58,894 nt of DNA. It comes from Nitrospira sp. CR1.2 (lineage in GTDB: Bacteria > Nitrospirota > Nitrospiria > Nitrospirales > Nitrospiraceae). The position numbers were made by a program, and so were the translations under genes. The stretch's first letter is position 1. Every line of letters starts with the position of its first letter. The stretch is from positions 1 through 58,894 of the forward strand of contig WIAG01000022.1 of NCBI GenBank assembly GCA_014055495.1. The letters run 5' to 3'. The notes beneath the pieces were generated by a model that did not search any database, was not told the origin of the DNA, and saw only the letters and a program-made list of their open reading frames with translations. This document shows, in pieces, positions 52,464 to 58,894 of this stretch.

Positions 52464-53106
52464 GAGCCTATCCTTTCCACTATCGGTAAACGACCATCAT
52501 GACAGAGAGCAAAAACACGAGCAAGGAGTGGTACCGCTACGACTCGGTGAGATAAACCGGATTCGGACACCACTCGACCTCTCCGAATACGAGCCGCATC
52601 TGCGTATCCGGATGAACGAGAGCTGTGGAGGCTGTCCCCCTTCGCCGCGCACCGGGGACGGATACATCGACAGGGACTCTCACAGGATGGCACGGCACAC
52701 CCCAACAGGGCTTGCAGATCCCTCGCCGTCCCCTGCAGGAGGCCTGTCGATCGAGCTGTGGCAGGCTTTGTCGATACCACTCCAGCCTATGACAGCGGGC
52801 GACCGGACTCGACATCCGCTGCCCCCGGCTGTGACCCAGGCGTCTGGAGTTCGGACCGACTCCCCGATGAGTCGAGGCATGAGATCGATCGACTGCGGCA
52901 ACTTCATTCTCTTTGCGCGGGAGGGCCGTCTCCCTCGGGATAGACAGCACGACAGTCACCACGGCCCGCCCTGCGCCTCACCGCATGAGGCTGCGGCCAC
53001 GCCAACCAGGCCCGTGACCCGAACCGGCATGACCGCGTAGACCTCACTCCTTCACACAGGCACACTGCTGTGCATCCCAGGCTGGTACCCAGCCGCCTGG
53101 ATTGCC
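52464..53106. other. Non-coding stretch, 643 bp, no gene recognised
   Basis: Several open frames exist on both strands (for example 52528-53040 plus, 52537-52962 minus), but none has a ribosome site or a recognisable sequence; they are Pro/Arg/Ser-rich, as expected of random GC-rich frames. It contains the 3' flank of the barrel gene and the 5' flank of the CopD-like gene. No repeat or RNA structure was recognised. Confidence 0.4.
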
Positions 53107-53808
53107 CTAGAAGGAAATACCGACGTAAGGCCCCACCTGAAAATAGTCGTTGTTCGTGTTGGTCAGGCGCGCAGTCAGGTGATACCGGGCATCCACACCG
53201 ACCTTGAACGCCTTCCACACCGCAAGCTCGAATCCTCCGCCGAATTGCACACCCAGATCGAGGTACTGCGTCCGATTCGAAGGCGGGCTGATCACATGGA
53301 TGTCCAGACCAATTGGAATAATCCATGGCCGGAACGCATGTCCCTCCATAAACTTAATTTTGGGAGCGATGTCGATCGTGACCATCGTGAGCTGGACCTT
53401 CTGGGGATCGGTGGCCAGCGTGTCGGTCAAGGTTCTGGTCGCAATGCTCCCAGCCGCGTTGTTCACACGGTTTGAGTTGATGCTGTTGAACTGCAACCCG
53501 ATTTCTCCGAGAACCCAGGTCTTGTCCATGCCGCCCCAGACATCCTTCGACAGGACCAAGTCCAGACCCGCGCCGGCATACCATCCGGTATTCCCCCCAT
53601 TCTGGCCGCCGATCCCTGCCGTATCCGTAAAAATCTGCCCGCTGCGGTCCTCGTTTAAATTCATGAACCCGCCTTTGAAGAACACCATATTCCCGGTGCC
53701 TTCTTCAGCCGATGCCGGCTGCGCATAAGAAACACCGAGCACCGCGGCGATCGCAACCCCTGCACCCCACATTCCAATGTTCCGCACGACTCTCCGAACC
53801 CGCATCAT
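53107..53808 (-). CDS. Outer-membrane beta-barrel protein (233 aa)
   Basis: A signal peptide (ending PASAEEG) precedes a barrel of about 200 residues with alternating strands, for example QYLDLGVQFGGGFELAVWKAFKVG, and a terminal Phe (PYVGISF). AGGAGGGG precedes the ATG at 53808. Family not identified with certainty; it resembles OmpW/opacity-like porins in general layout. Confidence 0.75.
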   Translation of the reverse strand: MMRVRRVVRNIGMWGAGVAIAAVLGVSYAQPASAEEGTGNMVFFKGGFMNLNEDRSGQIFTDTAGIGGQNGGNTGWYAGAGLDLVLSKDVWGGMDKTWVLGEIGLQFNSINSNRVNNAAGSIATRTLTDTLATDPQKVQLTMVTIDIAPKIKFMEGHAFRPWIIPIGLDIHVISPPSNRTQYLDLGVQFGGGFELAVWKAFKVGVDARYHLTARLTNTNNDYFQVGPYVGISF

Positions 53809-53999
53809 AGTCCCCTCCTTGGTGTGTCACCGAATCGCCTGGCCGGCGTCCGGGTTGCCCTCCCATGTTGTCCTCACCGGCTTGTAGCACCAACTGCGCA
53901 AGCATGTGGTGGACTCTGCTGAACATCGTCGATACTCCTCGTTTTAGGCTTGTTCGATCACTCACCGACTCGCGCGCCTGTTGGCCCCCCTGCGCGTCG

Positions 54000-54548
54000 T
54001 CATACTTGCAACATACGTCGGCTGATTCGCCGCCTCTGCTCGGCGGTCAACCGCATCTCGGCCAAGGCGAACAGCAGCCGCTCTTCGCAGGCGATCTGTT
54101 CGCGATACCGACGAATCAGCGCGTCAAGCTCCCCGGTCAGCGTCCGCAATCCACCGCACCGTTTTGACGCCGCGGCTTCCTGATCGTCGGCCCGTTTTCC
54201 CTCAAGCTGTCGCAGCACCGCGGTTGCGACGGCTTTCAGCGACTGGTGTTCATCCAGGAATGTTTGGAACTGCTCCTGTCCCTCCTGCTTCCGGCCGAGG
54301 AGCCGACGGAGATCGGCCACCAGCATGGCTTCCCGCTTGAAATGCACGTCCACGGGGCCGGTAAAGAACTCAAGCAGCTCTCTCAACGTATCCCGGTTCG
54401 TTCGCGTCACCGCTCCACTCCCGGCAAGGCAAGAACTCATCGCCGTTTCAACCATCACCAGTCGGTCCAGAATCATGCGGTGCTCCCGTTTCAGCAGCGC
54501 CACGGGATCGACGGTGATCCTCGTTGGTCTGCTAGCTTGAGACACCAT
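54000..54548 (-). CDS. Hemerythrin-domain protein
   Basis: The 182-residue protein has candidate ligands in KREHRMILDRL, PVDVHFKREAMLVADL, DEHQSLK and IACEERLLF. The last is a Glu/Cys rather than His, which is unusual. It is a second hemerythrin in the window. ATG at 54548. Confidence 0.75.
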   Translation of the reverse strand: MVSQASRPTRITVDPVALLKREHRMILDRLVMVETAMSSCLAGSGAVTRTNRDTLRELLEFFTGPVDVHFKREAMLVADLRRLLGRKQEGQEQFQTFLDEHQSLKAVATAVLRQLEGKRADDQEAAASKRCGGLRTLTGELDALIRRYREQIACEERLLFALAEMRLTAEQRRRISRRMLQV

Positions 54549-54853
54549 CGTTCCAGGATCCCATGTCCAGAAGCTCCAACGGACGAACAACGCGACAACC
54601 TGACGGCGTGCGCACTGTACCGAACAGCACGGTGGTTCACACTAGAATCGGCCGGTCCGGCGTATGATGGATCTCAAGGTTTTTGATAGGTCTTTGGACC
54701 TATGCCTGCAGAAATGCGGGGGCGTTGAGCTGAGCGGAGCGCACGAGAAGAAGGAAATAGAGAAGACCTTACGCGATGCGGAATGTCGAACCTTGAATCG
54801 TAAACGTCGCGTTCCGCATTCGGACGTCACGCATGACGATCGACGGGTTTGGC
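54549..54853. other. Intergenic region, 305 bp, with two inverted repeats
   Basis: ATAGGTC-TTTG-GACCTAT at 54686-54703 is a seven-base perfect hairpin. ATGCGGAA at 54776-54783 is inverted as TTCCGCAT at 54812-54819. A plus-strand frame at 54664-54900 spans both but has no recognised function and overlaps the regulator gene antisense. These may be operator sites or RNA structures 3' of the Fnr-like gene. Confidence 0.45.
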
Positions 54854-55603
54854 TCAGCGCTGAGCGATCTGGGAGAGGCGGTCGGGATTCAGCAGGGTGA
54901 TGGTTCGTCCGTCGAGGGTGAGCACGCCTTCATCGCGAAAGACCCCGAGCAGACGGATGGCGGTTTCAACGGTAATCCCGGCCATCTCGGCGACTTCTTC
55001 CCGTTTGAGGGTGAGTCCGACCCGGACATGATCATCCTGTTTCTTCCCGAATCGATCACCGAGTTCCAGCAGCAAGCCGGCCAATCGCTCACGGGCGCTC
55101 TTGAATGTGAACTGGTCGAGATGATCCATGTTGACCCCCACTTCGTTGCTGAGGAGCTGGATCAGCTTGATCGCCAGTTGAGGATTTTTCTGGATGACCG
55201 CGAGGTAGCGTTCCTTATCGATGACGCACACTTGGGAGGGTTCCAAAGTCTCGCACGTGACTTCGTGAAGGGCTCGCTCGCCGAAGACGTGTTTCTCGAT
55301 CATCTCACCGGGGCCTATGATGCGGACGATTTGCCGCCGGCCCCGCGTCGACGAGCGCGTGAGCTTGACCTTGCCCGCGCATAATACGTAGAGGCCCAAA
55401 CACAAGTGACCTTCGTAGAACACGGTCTGGTGAGGCGCGTACTCGAGCGTGCGCTTGATGGTCTCAAATTCGGCGAGATCGCTCCCGGCAATATCGCACA
55501 GCACGACCTTCTCGCGAAGCCCGCAGGTGCTGCAATTCTCGATGAGGCAGGGCTTCCGTTTCACAAGTGGAGGATTCCTAACGCCAACCCAACACCGAGC
55601 CAT
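54854..55603 (-). CDS. Crp/Fnr-family transcriptional regulator with N-terminal Cys cluster
   Basis: The 249-residue protein has a cyclic-nucleotide-binding-type domain and a C-terminal winged helix (LKREEVAEMAGITVETAIRLLGVFRDEGVL). Near the N-terminus are C19, C24, C27 and C36, resembling the Fe-S cysteines of Fnr. The recognition helix ETAIRLL has the Glu and Arg seen in Fnr-type regulators. The ATG at 55603 is used; a GTG at 55564 preceded by TTAGGAAT also gives the Cys cluster. It could sense O2 or NO. Target genes unknown. Confidence 0.88.
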   Translation of the reverse strand: MARCWVGVRNPPLVKRKPCLIENCSTCGLREKVVLCDIAGSDLAEFETIKRTLEYAPHQTVFYEGHLCLGLYVLCAGKVKLTRSSTRGRRQIVRIIGPGEMIEKHVFGERALHEVTCETLEPSQVCVIDKERYLAVIQKNPQLAIKLIQLLSNEVGVNMDHLDQFTFKSARERLAGLLLELGDRFGKKQDDHVRVGLTLKREEVAEMAGITVETAIRLLGVFRDEGVLTLDGRTITLLNPDRLSQIAQR

Positions 55604-55738
55604 CGACGACGACTCGCAACAGGGGATAACCGACGTTTCACCGACAATTCAGATACACCCTTCATACCCGCACAAACGACGCGAAGGGGAGCCGGTGGCC
55701 TCCCGATCTATCCGGAACCGAATCGGCCCCGCTCCCGA

Positions 55739-56701
55739 CTACTCCTTCACCAGAGAAAGCTTTGTGCCCGCGTCATCCTTGGCATCCTGCGCGCAGCGGA
55801 ACCCCATCCAATTGATCTTTGTCTTGGGATCCGTACCGTTTCGCATGGCTGCCCGCATCGTGGTAGTACTGTCCATCCACCCACCGCCGCGGAAGGCTTT
55901 CTGCGTGCCCGTCTCCGGCCCCTTCGGATTTCGAGTGGGCGCAGTCTTGTAGTAGTCCTGGTCATACCAATCGGCTACCCACTCAGCCACATTGCCGATC
56001 GTTTGATACAGTCCGTACGGACTCACGGCATTCTCGTACCTGTCGACGGAAATGATCGGCGGATAGAGCAGCAACCGCTCGGGACGATCCCGCACGGGGC
56101 CGGATAATCCGGTTCGACCGAAATTGGCCCTGGTCGGACCGGCAAGTTCGCTGCCCCAGGGGAACAGTCGGCCATCCGTCCCCCGCGCCGCCTTCTCCCA
56201 TTCGGCTTCGGTCGGCAACCGTTTGCCCGCCCATTTGCAATACGCATCCGCGTCGTACCAGCTGACGTGCATGATGGGATGATGGGCCATTGTATCCTGG
56301 AAATTCCCGCCGTCGTACCGCCAGTCCAGCTGCGGCAGACGATCCGTGGCCAGCACAAATTTGAGATATTCGAGTGCGGTCACTTCATACTTCCCGATCA
56401 GAAACGCATCCAGATACACCGACCGCTGGGGAAGCTCGCTCCGATACGCGAGCCGATCCGTCTTTTTATCGCTCCCCATCAGAAATTCGCCGGCCGGAAT
56501 GAGCACCATTTCGTCCTTGGTCTTCCACCTCGCCACCCGTTCCTGAGCGATCTTCTTGCCTTCCTCGCTCCACTCGATCACGATGTCCTGGGTGTCCAGC
56601 GCGCGCGCAACCGGAATCAGGGCGACCAATGCCGCTCCGATCACCAGCGCCTGACCCGCGCGTTTGAGAGCCCGTGACATTCCCCTTCGCTGTTTCCTCA
56701 T
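55739..56701 (-). CDS. SUMF1/FGE-domain exported protein without catalytic cysteines
   Basis: The 320-residue protein has a signal segment, then the SUMF1 fold: MVLIPAGEFLMGSD, ALEYLKFVLATDRLPQLDW, RLPTEAEWEKAARGTDGRLFPWG, NVAEWVADWYD and the C-terminal RGGGW...GFRCAQ. True formylglycine-generating enzymes have two more Cys in the RGGSW-to-GFRC segment; here that segment is MDSTTTMRAAMRNG, with none. It is probably a binding or structural protein. It pairs with the paralogue 33 bases upstream. Confidence 0.85.
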   Translation of the reverse strand: MRKQRRGMSRALKRAGQALVIGAALVALIPVARALDTQDIVIEWSEEGKKIAQERVARWKTKDEMVLIPAGEFLMGSDKKTDRLAYRSELPQRSVYLDAFLIGKYEVTALEYLKFVLATDRLPQLDWRYDGGNFQDTMAHHPIMHVSWYDADAYCKWAGKRLPTEAEWEKAARGTDGRLFPWGSELAGPTRANFGRTGLSGPVRDRPERLLLYPPIISVDRYENAVSPYGLYQTIGNVAEWVADWYDQDYYKTAPTRNPKGPETGTQKAFRGGGWMDSTTTMRAAMRNGTDPKTKINWMGFRCAQDAKDDAGTKLSLVKE

Positions 56702-56734
56702 GTTCGGCCTCCCTCTGTTCTTCCCGCGATTCCC

Positions 56735-57667
56735 TCAGCGATCGGCCTTCTGTAGAAATTCCGGATCGATCGCCGACAGTCGATGGCTTATGTCGCCCGA
56801 TTGCGCACAACGAAATCCGATCAGATAACTCCAGTGATCCAAGCCACCGGAATTCCGCCCGGCGGAACGGGCGACTTCGGGATCTTCGTTCCACGACCCT
56901 CCACGAAATACCTTATCCTGCCCAGACTCCGGCCCCTGCGGGTTGCGATTCTCCTGCCGCCGGTAATACTCCGGGTCGAACCAATCGGAGACCCATTCAC
57001 TGACATTCCCGGCTAATTGATGGACGCCGTAGGGGCTCACTCCGTTCTCGTAGCGATCGACATTGGCCAACGGCGGGTACTTGGCTCCCCGCTTCGAACC
57101 CGAGTGCGCGATATTACTCTTGATCCATCCGGCCGGTTCGTTGCCCCAGGGGAACATACGCCCGTCATCGCCCCGTGCCGCCTTTTCCCATTCGGCTTCA
57201 GTCGGCAAACGAGCCCCACGCCACCGGCAGTAGGCATCGGCTTCCCGCCACGACACGCCGATCACCGGATGTTTGGCCATCTTGTACGGGAACGGCTGCG
57301 CCCGCCAGTATTGGGGCCAGGCCGCGCCGGTCGCCAACACGTACCGCAAATAGTGCACGTTGCTGACCTCGTACCGGTCAATGCTGAACGCGTCGATATG
57401 CACCTGGTGCTGGGGCAGTTCCTGCGGCCCCGCGGCCCGATCGAATTTCGGATCGCTTCCCATGAGAAACGGGCCGCTCGGCACCGGCACCATTCCGTCC
57501 GCTACCTCAGTCAACGCCAACCGCTCCACATCATCGAGCGGGGACCAGAGCGGCGGCGGCTTCGGCAATTCATGATCGGCGCGAGCCCAGTCGACAGCGG
57601 CCCACCAACCCATCACGCTCACGACCGTTGCCAAGACGAACCTGCCAATCGTGCAATCTATGGGCAT
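56735..57667 (-). CDS. SUMF1/FGE-domain exported protein (paralogue)
   Basis: The 310-residue protein has a signal helix (residues 9-28), then the SUMF1 domain: MVPVPSGPFLMGSD, SWREADAYCRWRGARLPTEAEWEKAARGDDG, NVSEWVSDWFD and RGGSWNEDPEVARSAGRNSG...IGFRCAQ. The segment that carries the catalytic cysteines of FGE has none. The sequence is clearly homologous to 55739-56701, so this is a tandem duplication. Confidence 0.85.
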   Translation of the reverse strand: MPIDCTIGRFVLATVVSVMGWWAAVDWARADHELPKPPPLWSPLDDVERLALTEVADGMVPVPSGPFLMGSDPKFDRAAGPQELPQHQVHIDAFSIDRYEVSNVHYLRYVLATGAAWPQYWRAQPFPYKMAKHPVIGVSWREADAYCRWRGARLPTEAEWEKAARGDDGRMFPWGNEPAGWIKSNIAHSGSKRGAKYPPLANVDRYENGVSPYGVHQLAGNVSEWVSDWFDPEYYRRQENRNPQGPESGQDKVFRGGSWNEDPEVARSAGRNSGGLDHWSYLIGFRCAQSGDISHRLSAIDPEFLQKADR

Positions 57668-57748
57668 CGTACATCACTCGTCATTCGCCAGCCGCCGGTG
57701 ACGGCCATGCAGACACGGCCATGGTCGCTCTGCATGACCGGCGTCGGA

Positions 57749-58738
57749 TCAGTGCTCCTGCTTTTGAAGCAGAGGATCGATTTCCTTCTTCGCTTCCTCA
57801 GTCACGTTGTACCGAGTATACGCATGGTCCAGAACCTCATTGGCATACAGCCGCCCGGTCGGCGCCGGCACTCCAACGGTCGTCTCAAGGGTCGCCTTGA
57901 GACCGATGGTGACAGTCTGTTCCGTCGCGGTTCTGATATAGGGATGCCAGACCACCAACTTATAGGTGCCGGGAGGCACATCGGTCATGGTGAATCGGCC
58001 CTGCTCATCCGTCTTGGCAAAGTACGGGTTCGTGATGGCCACACCCCAACTCTCCATGTAGGCGTGGAACCCGCATTGCATGACAAAGATCCGGCGCCCC
58101 TTACTGAGCTTGACCAATTCTTTCATCGGAGGGCCGGCCATATGTTTGTGATACATGCCGGCTTCGGTGCGATCCTTGAAATTGCGCGGATGCTGTGGGT
58201 TCATCGGCAGCGGGACGTTAAACAGGACGCGCGCACCCAAATTGGACGTTTCATAGGCCTGGATGTCGTGCATGACCGGATCCATATTGACGACCGTGAC
58301 CGATTGATCGTCCCGCACGACGGTCGTAAACGGAAGGAACAGGCAGTCCTTCGCCTCAATTTGCGGCACCTCTTTTTCTGCAAACGACTTCCCCTTTTCG
58401 ATCCCTTCGAGATACACCACCACCTCACGAAACTCGCCATTCGGTCCGACATTGAAGGGTTGCAGGATACGCCAACCTTCTCCGTCGGAAATACGCCCGC
58501 AATAGAACGGATCGGGCAACGTGGTCAGGTTATACCCTTTGGGTTTTGGAACGGTGCCCTCCAACTTGACGACCCCGGTCAGCGTCCCCCCATCCGATAC
58601 CGTCACTTCTTCATACGGTGCGGCAAACGCGCTCGAGAAGGACGAGGCGAGAGCCATCGTCGCGATTCCCATGACCCGTCCGACCCAGCGCATCGTCATC
58701 GTCGGCTGTTGATTCTGAATTGTGGTCCCACGTGTCAC
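57749..58738 (-). CDS. Secreted cupredoxin-like protein with carboxypeptidase-regulatory domain
   Basis: The 329-residue protein begins at a GTG (58738) with GGAGG six bases upstream and has a signal peptide ending near SAFA. The middle holds possible type-1 copper ligands: VMHDIQAYE (His) and MQCGFHAYM (Cys-x2-His-x2-Met). A carboxypeptidase-regulatory-like beta domain follows (FTMTDVPPGTYKLVVWHPYI). It is probably a periplasmic electron carrier or structural copper protein. First gene of the run with the two SUMF1 proteins. Confidence 0.78.
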   Translation of the reverse strand: MTRGTTIQNQQPTMTMRWVGRVMGIATMALASSFSSAFAAPYEEVTVSDGGTLTGVVKLEGTVPKPKGYNLTTLPDPFYCGRISDGEGWRILQPFNVGPNGEFREVVVYLEGIEKGKSFAEKEVPQIEAKDCLFLPFTTVVRDDQSVTVVNMDPVMHDIQAYETSNLGARVLFNVPLPMNPQHPRNFKDRTEAGMYHKHMAGPPMKELVKLSKGRRIFVMQCGFHAYMESWGVAITNPYFAKTDEQGRFTMTDVPPGTYKLVVWHPYIRTATEQTVTIGLKATLETTVGVPAPTGRLYANEVLDHAYTRYNVTEEAKKEIDPLLQKQEH

Positions 58739-58839
58739 GTACGGCCTCCTTTGTGATTAGTCCCTGCGGTGATCGACCTCTATCCCCGATCATACAGGGA
58801 ACCGATCACGGAATTCCTCTCCTGAGAGTCAAAACACAG

Positions 58840-58874
58840 ATGGGGGAGCTGCGTGGTACAGGCAGCTCCCCCAT
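58840..58874 (-). terminator. Strong hairpin, likely terminator of the gene to the right
   Basis: ATGGGGGAGCTGC at 58840-58852 pairs perfectly with GCAGCTCCCCCAT at 58862-58874 around a nine-base loop. On the minus strand it is followed by CTGTGTTTTGAC, a modest T run. It lies just after an apparent stop codon at 58881-58883. Confidence 0.6.
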
Positions 58875-58880
58875 CCGGTG

Positions 58881-58894
58881 TTACGCCATGACGG
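58881..58894 (-). CDS. Possible 3' end of a gene beyond the right edge
   Basis: The last bases read, on the minus strand, Val-Met-Ala-TAA, followed by a strong hairpin. This fits the end of a coding region outside the window, but four codons cannot prove it. Confidence 0.25.

Noticed and set aside
52528-53040. Plus-strand frame of 170 codons in the 643-base gap
   Set aside because: No convincing ribosome site, Pro/Arg/Ser-rich, and overlapping minus-strand frames of similar length; looks like chance.
54664-54900. Plus-strand frame of 78 codons before the Fnr-like gene
   Set aside because: It overlaps the regulator antisense, contains two inverted repeats, and has no recognised family; possible but not supported.
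57017-58756. Long plus-strand open frame of 579 codons opposite the copper protein and SUMF1 genes
   Set aside because: It mirrors the minus-strand genes, has His/Arg/Pro-rich composition and no motif; a shadow of GC-rich codon use.
1-58894. CRISPR arrays, rRNA and tRNA genes
   Set aside because: I looked for regular repeats with spacers, tRNA-like arms and rRNA segments and saw none; a search with a covariance model would be decisive.

Overview
The window is GC-rich chromosomal DNA that reads as a member of the genus Nitrospira (nitrite-oxidising or comammox Nitrospirota). The reasons are an oxygen-sensitive 2-oxoacid:ferredoxin oxidoreductase of the kind used in the reductive TCA cycle, an unusually dense set of periplasmic c-type cytochromes (22 CxxCH motifs in the first 20 kb), a bc complex whose cytochrome b carries a fused haem-c domain, and sulfite, thiosulfate and sulfide oxidation enzymes. 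The genus call is an inference from gene content. I see no rRNA, tRNA, CRISPR array, phage or transposase gene.

Layout. 1-284: edge of a BrnT/CopG-type toxin-antitoxin locus whose toxin is only a C-terminal remnant. 349-3450: an electron-transfer module (pentahaem c, membrane cytochrome b, dihaem c, hemerythrin, one-haem lipoprotein). 3447-6952: porB, porA and a fused porGD, then a YtxH protein. 7315-19847: mono-, di- and tetrahaem cytochromes, PPK2, a DsrE protein, a sulfite oxidase with its dihaem cytochrome, an OsmC protein, a TsdA-like cytochrome, the Rieske/cytochrome b-c pair and small cytochromes. 20066-22017: OsmC, Rnk and a double UspA protein. 22337-27399: a degenerate nucleotidyltransferase, a 48-residue membrane peptide, glucan phosphorylase and a TreT-like trehalose synthase. 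27429-33330: a VIT-like membrane protein, an Mla-type lipid transporter with auxiliary lipoprotein, a bactofilin-like membrane protein and DUF2231. 33611-36712: a GT39 glycosyltransferase and a TolC-family protein.

Nearly all genes up to 36712 are on the minus strand. A short plus-strand operon follows (37039-42797): Kef-type antiporter, a P-type cation ATPase broken by one in-frame TAG, and two UspA proteins. It ends tail-to-tail, with a 62-bp overlap, against a minus-strand RND efflux operon (42736-49297: pump, adaptor, DUF2892, outer-membrane barrel, TauE). Next come a MITE-like inverted-repeat element, sulfide:quinone oxidoreductase, a CHASE3-only membrane sensor, a CopD-like protein, an outer-membrane barrel, a second hemerythrin, an Fnr-like regulator, two SUMF1-domain proteins lacking the catalytic cysteines, and a secreted protein with an apparent type-1 copper site.

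How it fits together (inference): the cytochromes and bc complex move electrons between quinol, periplasmic donors (sulfite, thiosulfate and probably nitrite) and terminal oxidases; SQR feeds sulfide electrons to quinone; POR uses reduced ferredoxin for carbon fixation, with hemerythrin nearby as a possible oxygen buffer; PPK2, glycogen and trehalose genes handle storage and stress. The less expected signals are the amber codon in the ATPase, a duplicated dihaem domain flanking the cytochrome b, a family of word-like intergenic repeats (GTGAAACG / GAGATACG) that run into the 3' ends of genes, and the MITE-like element touching the sqr stop codon.
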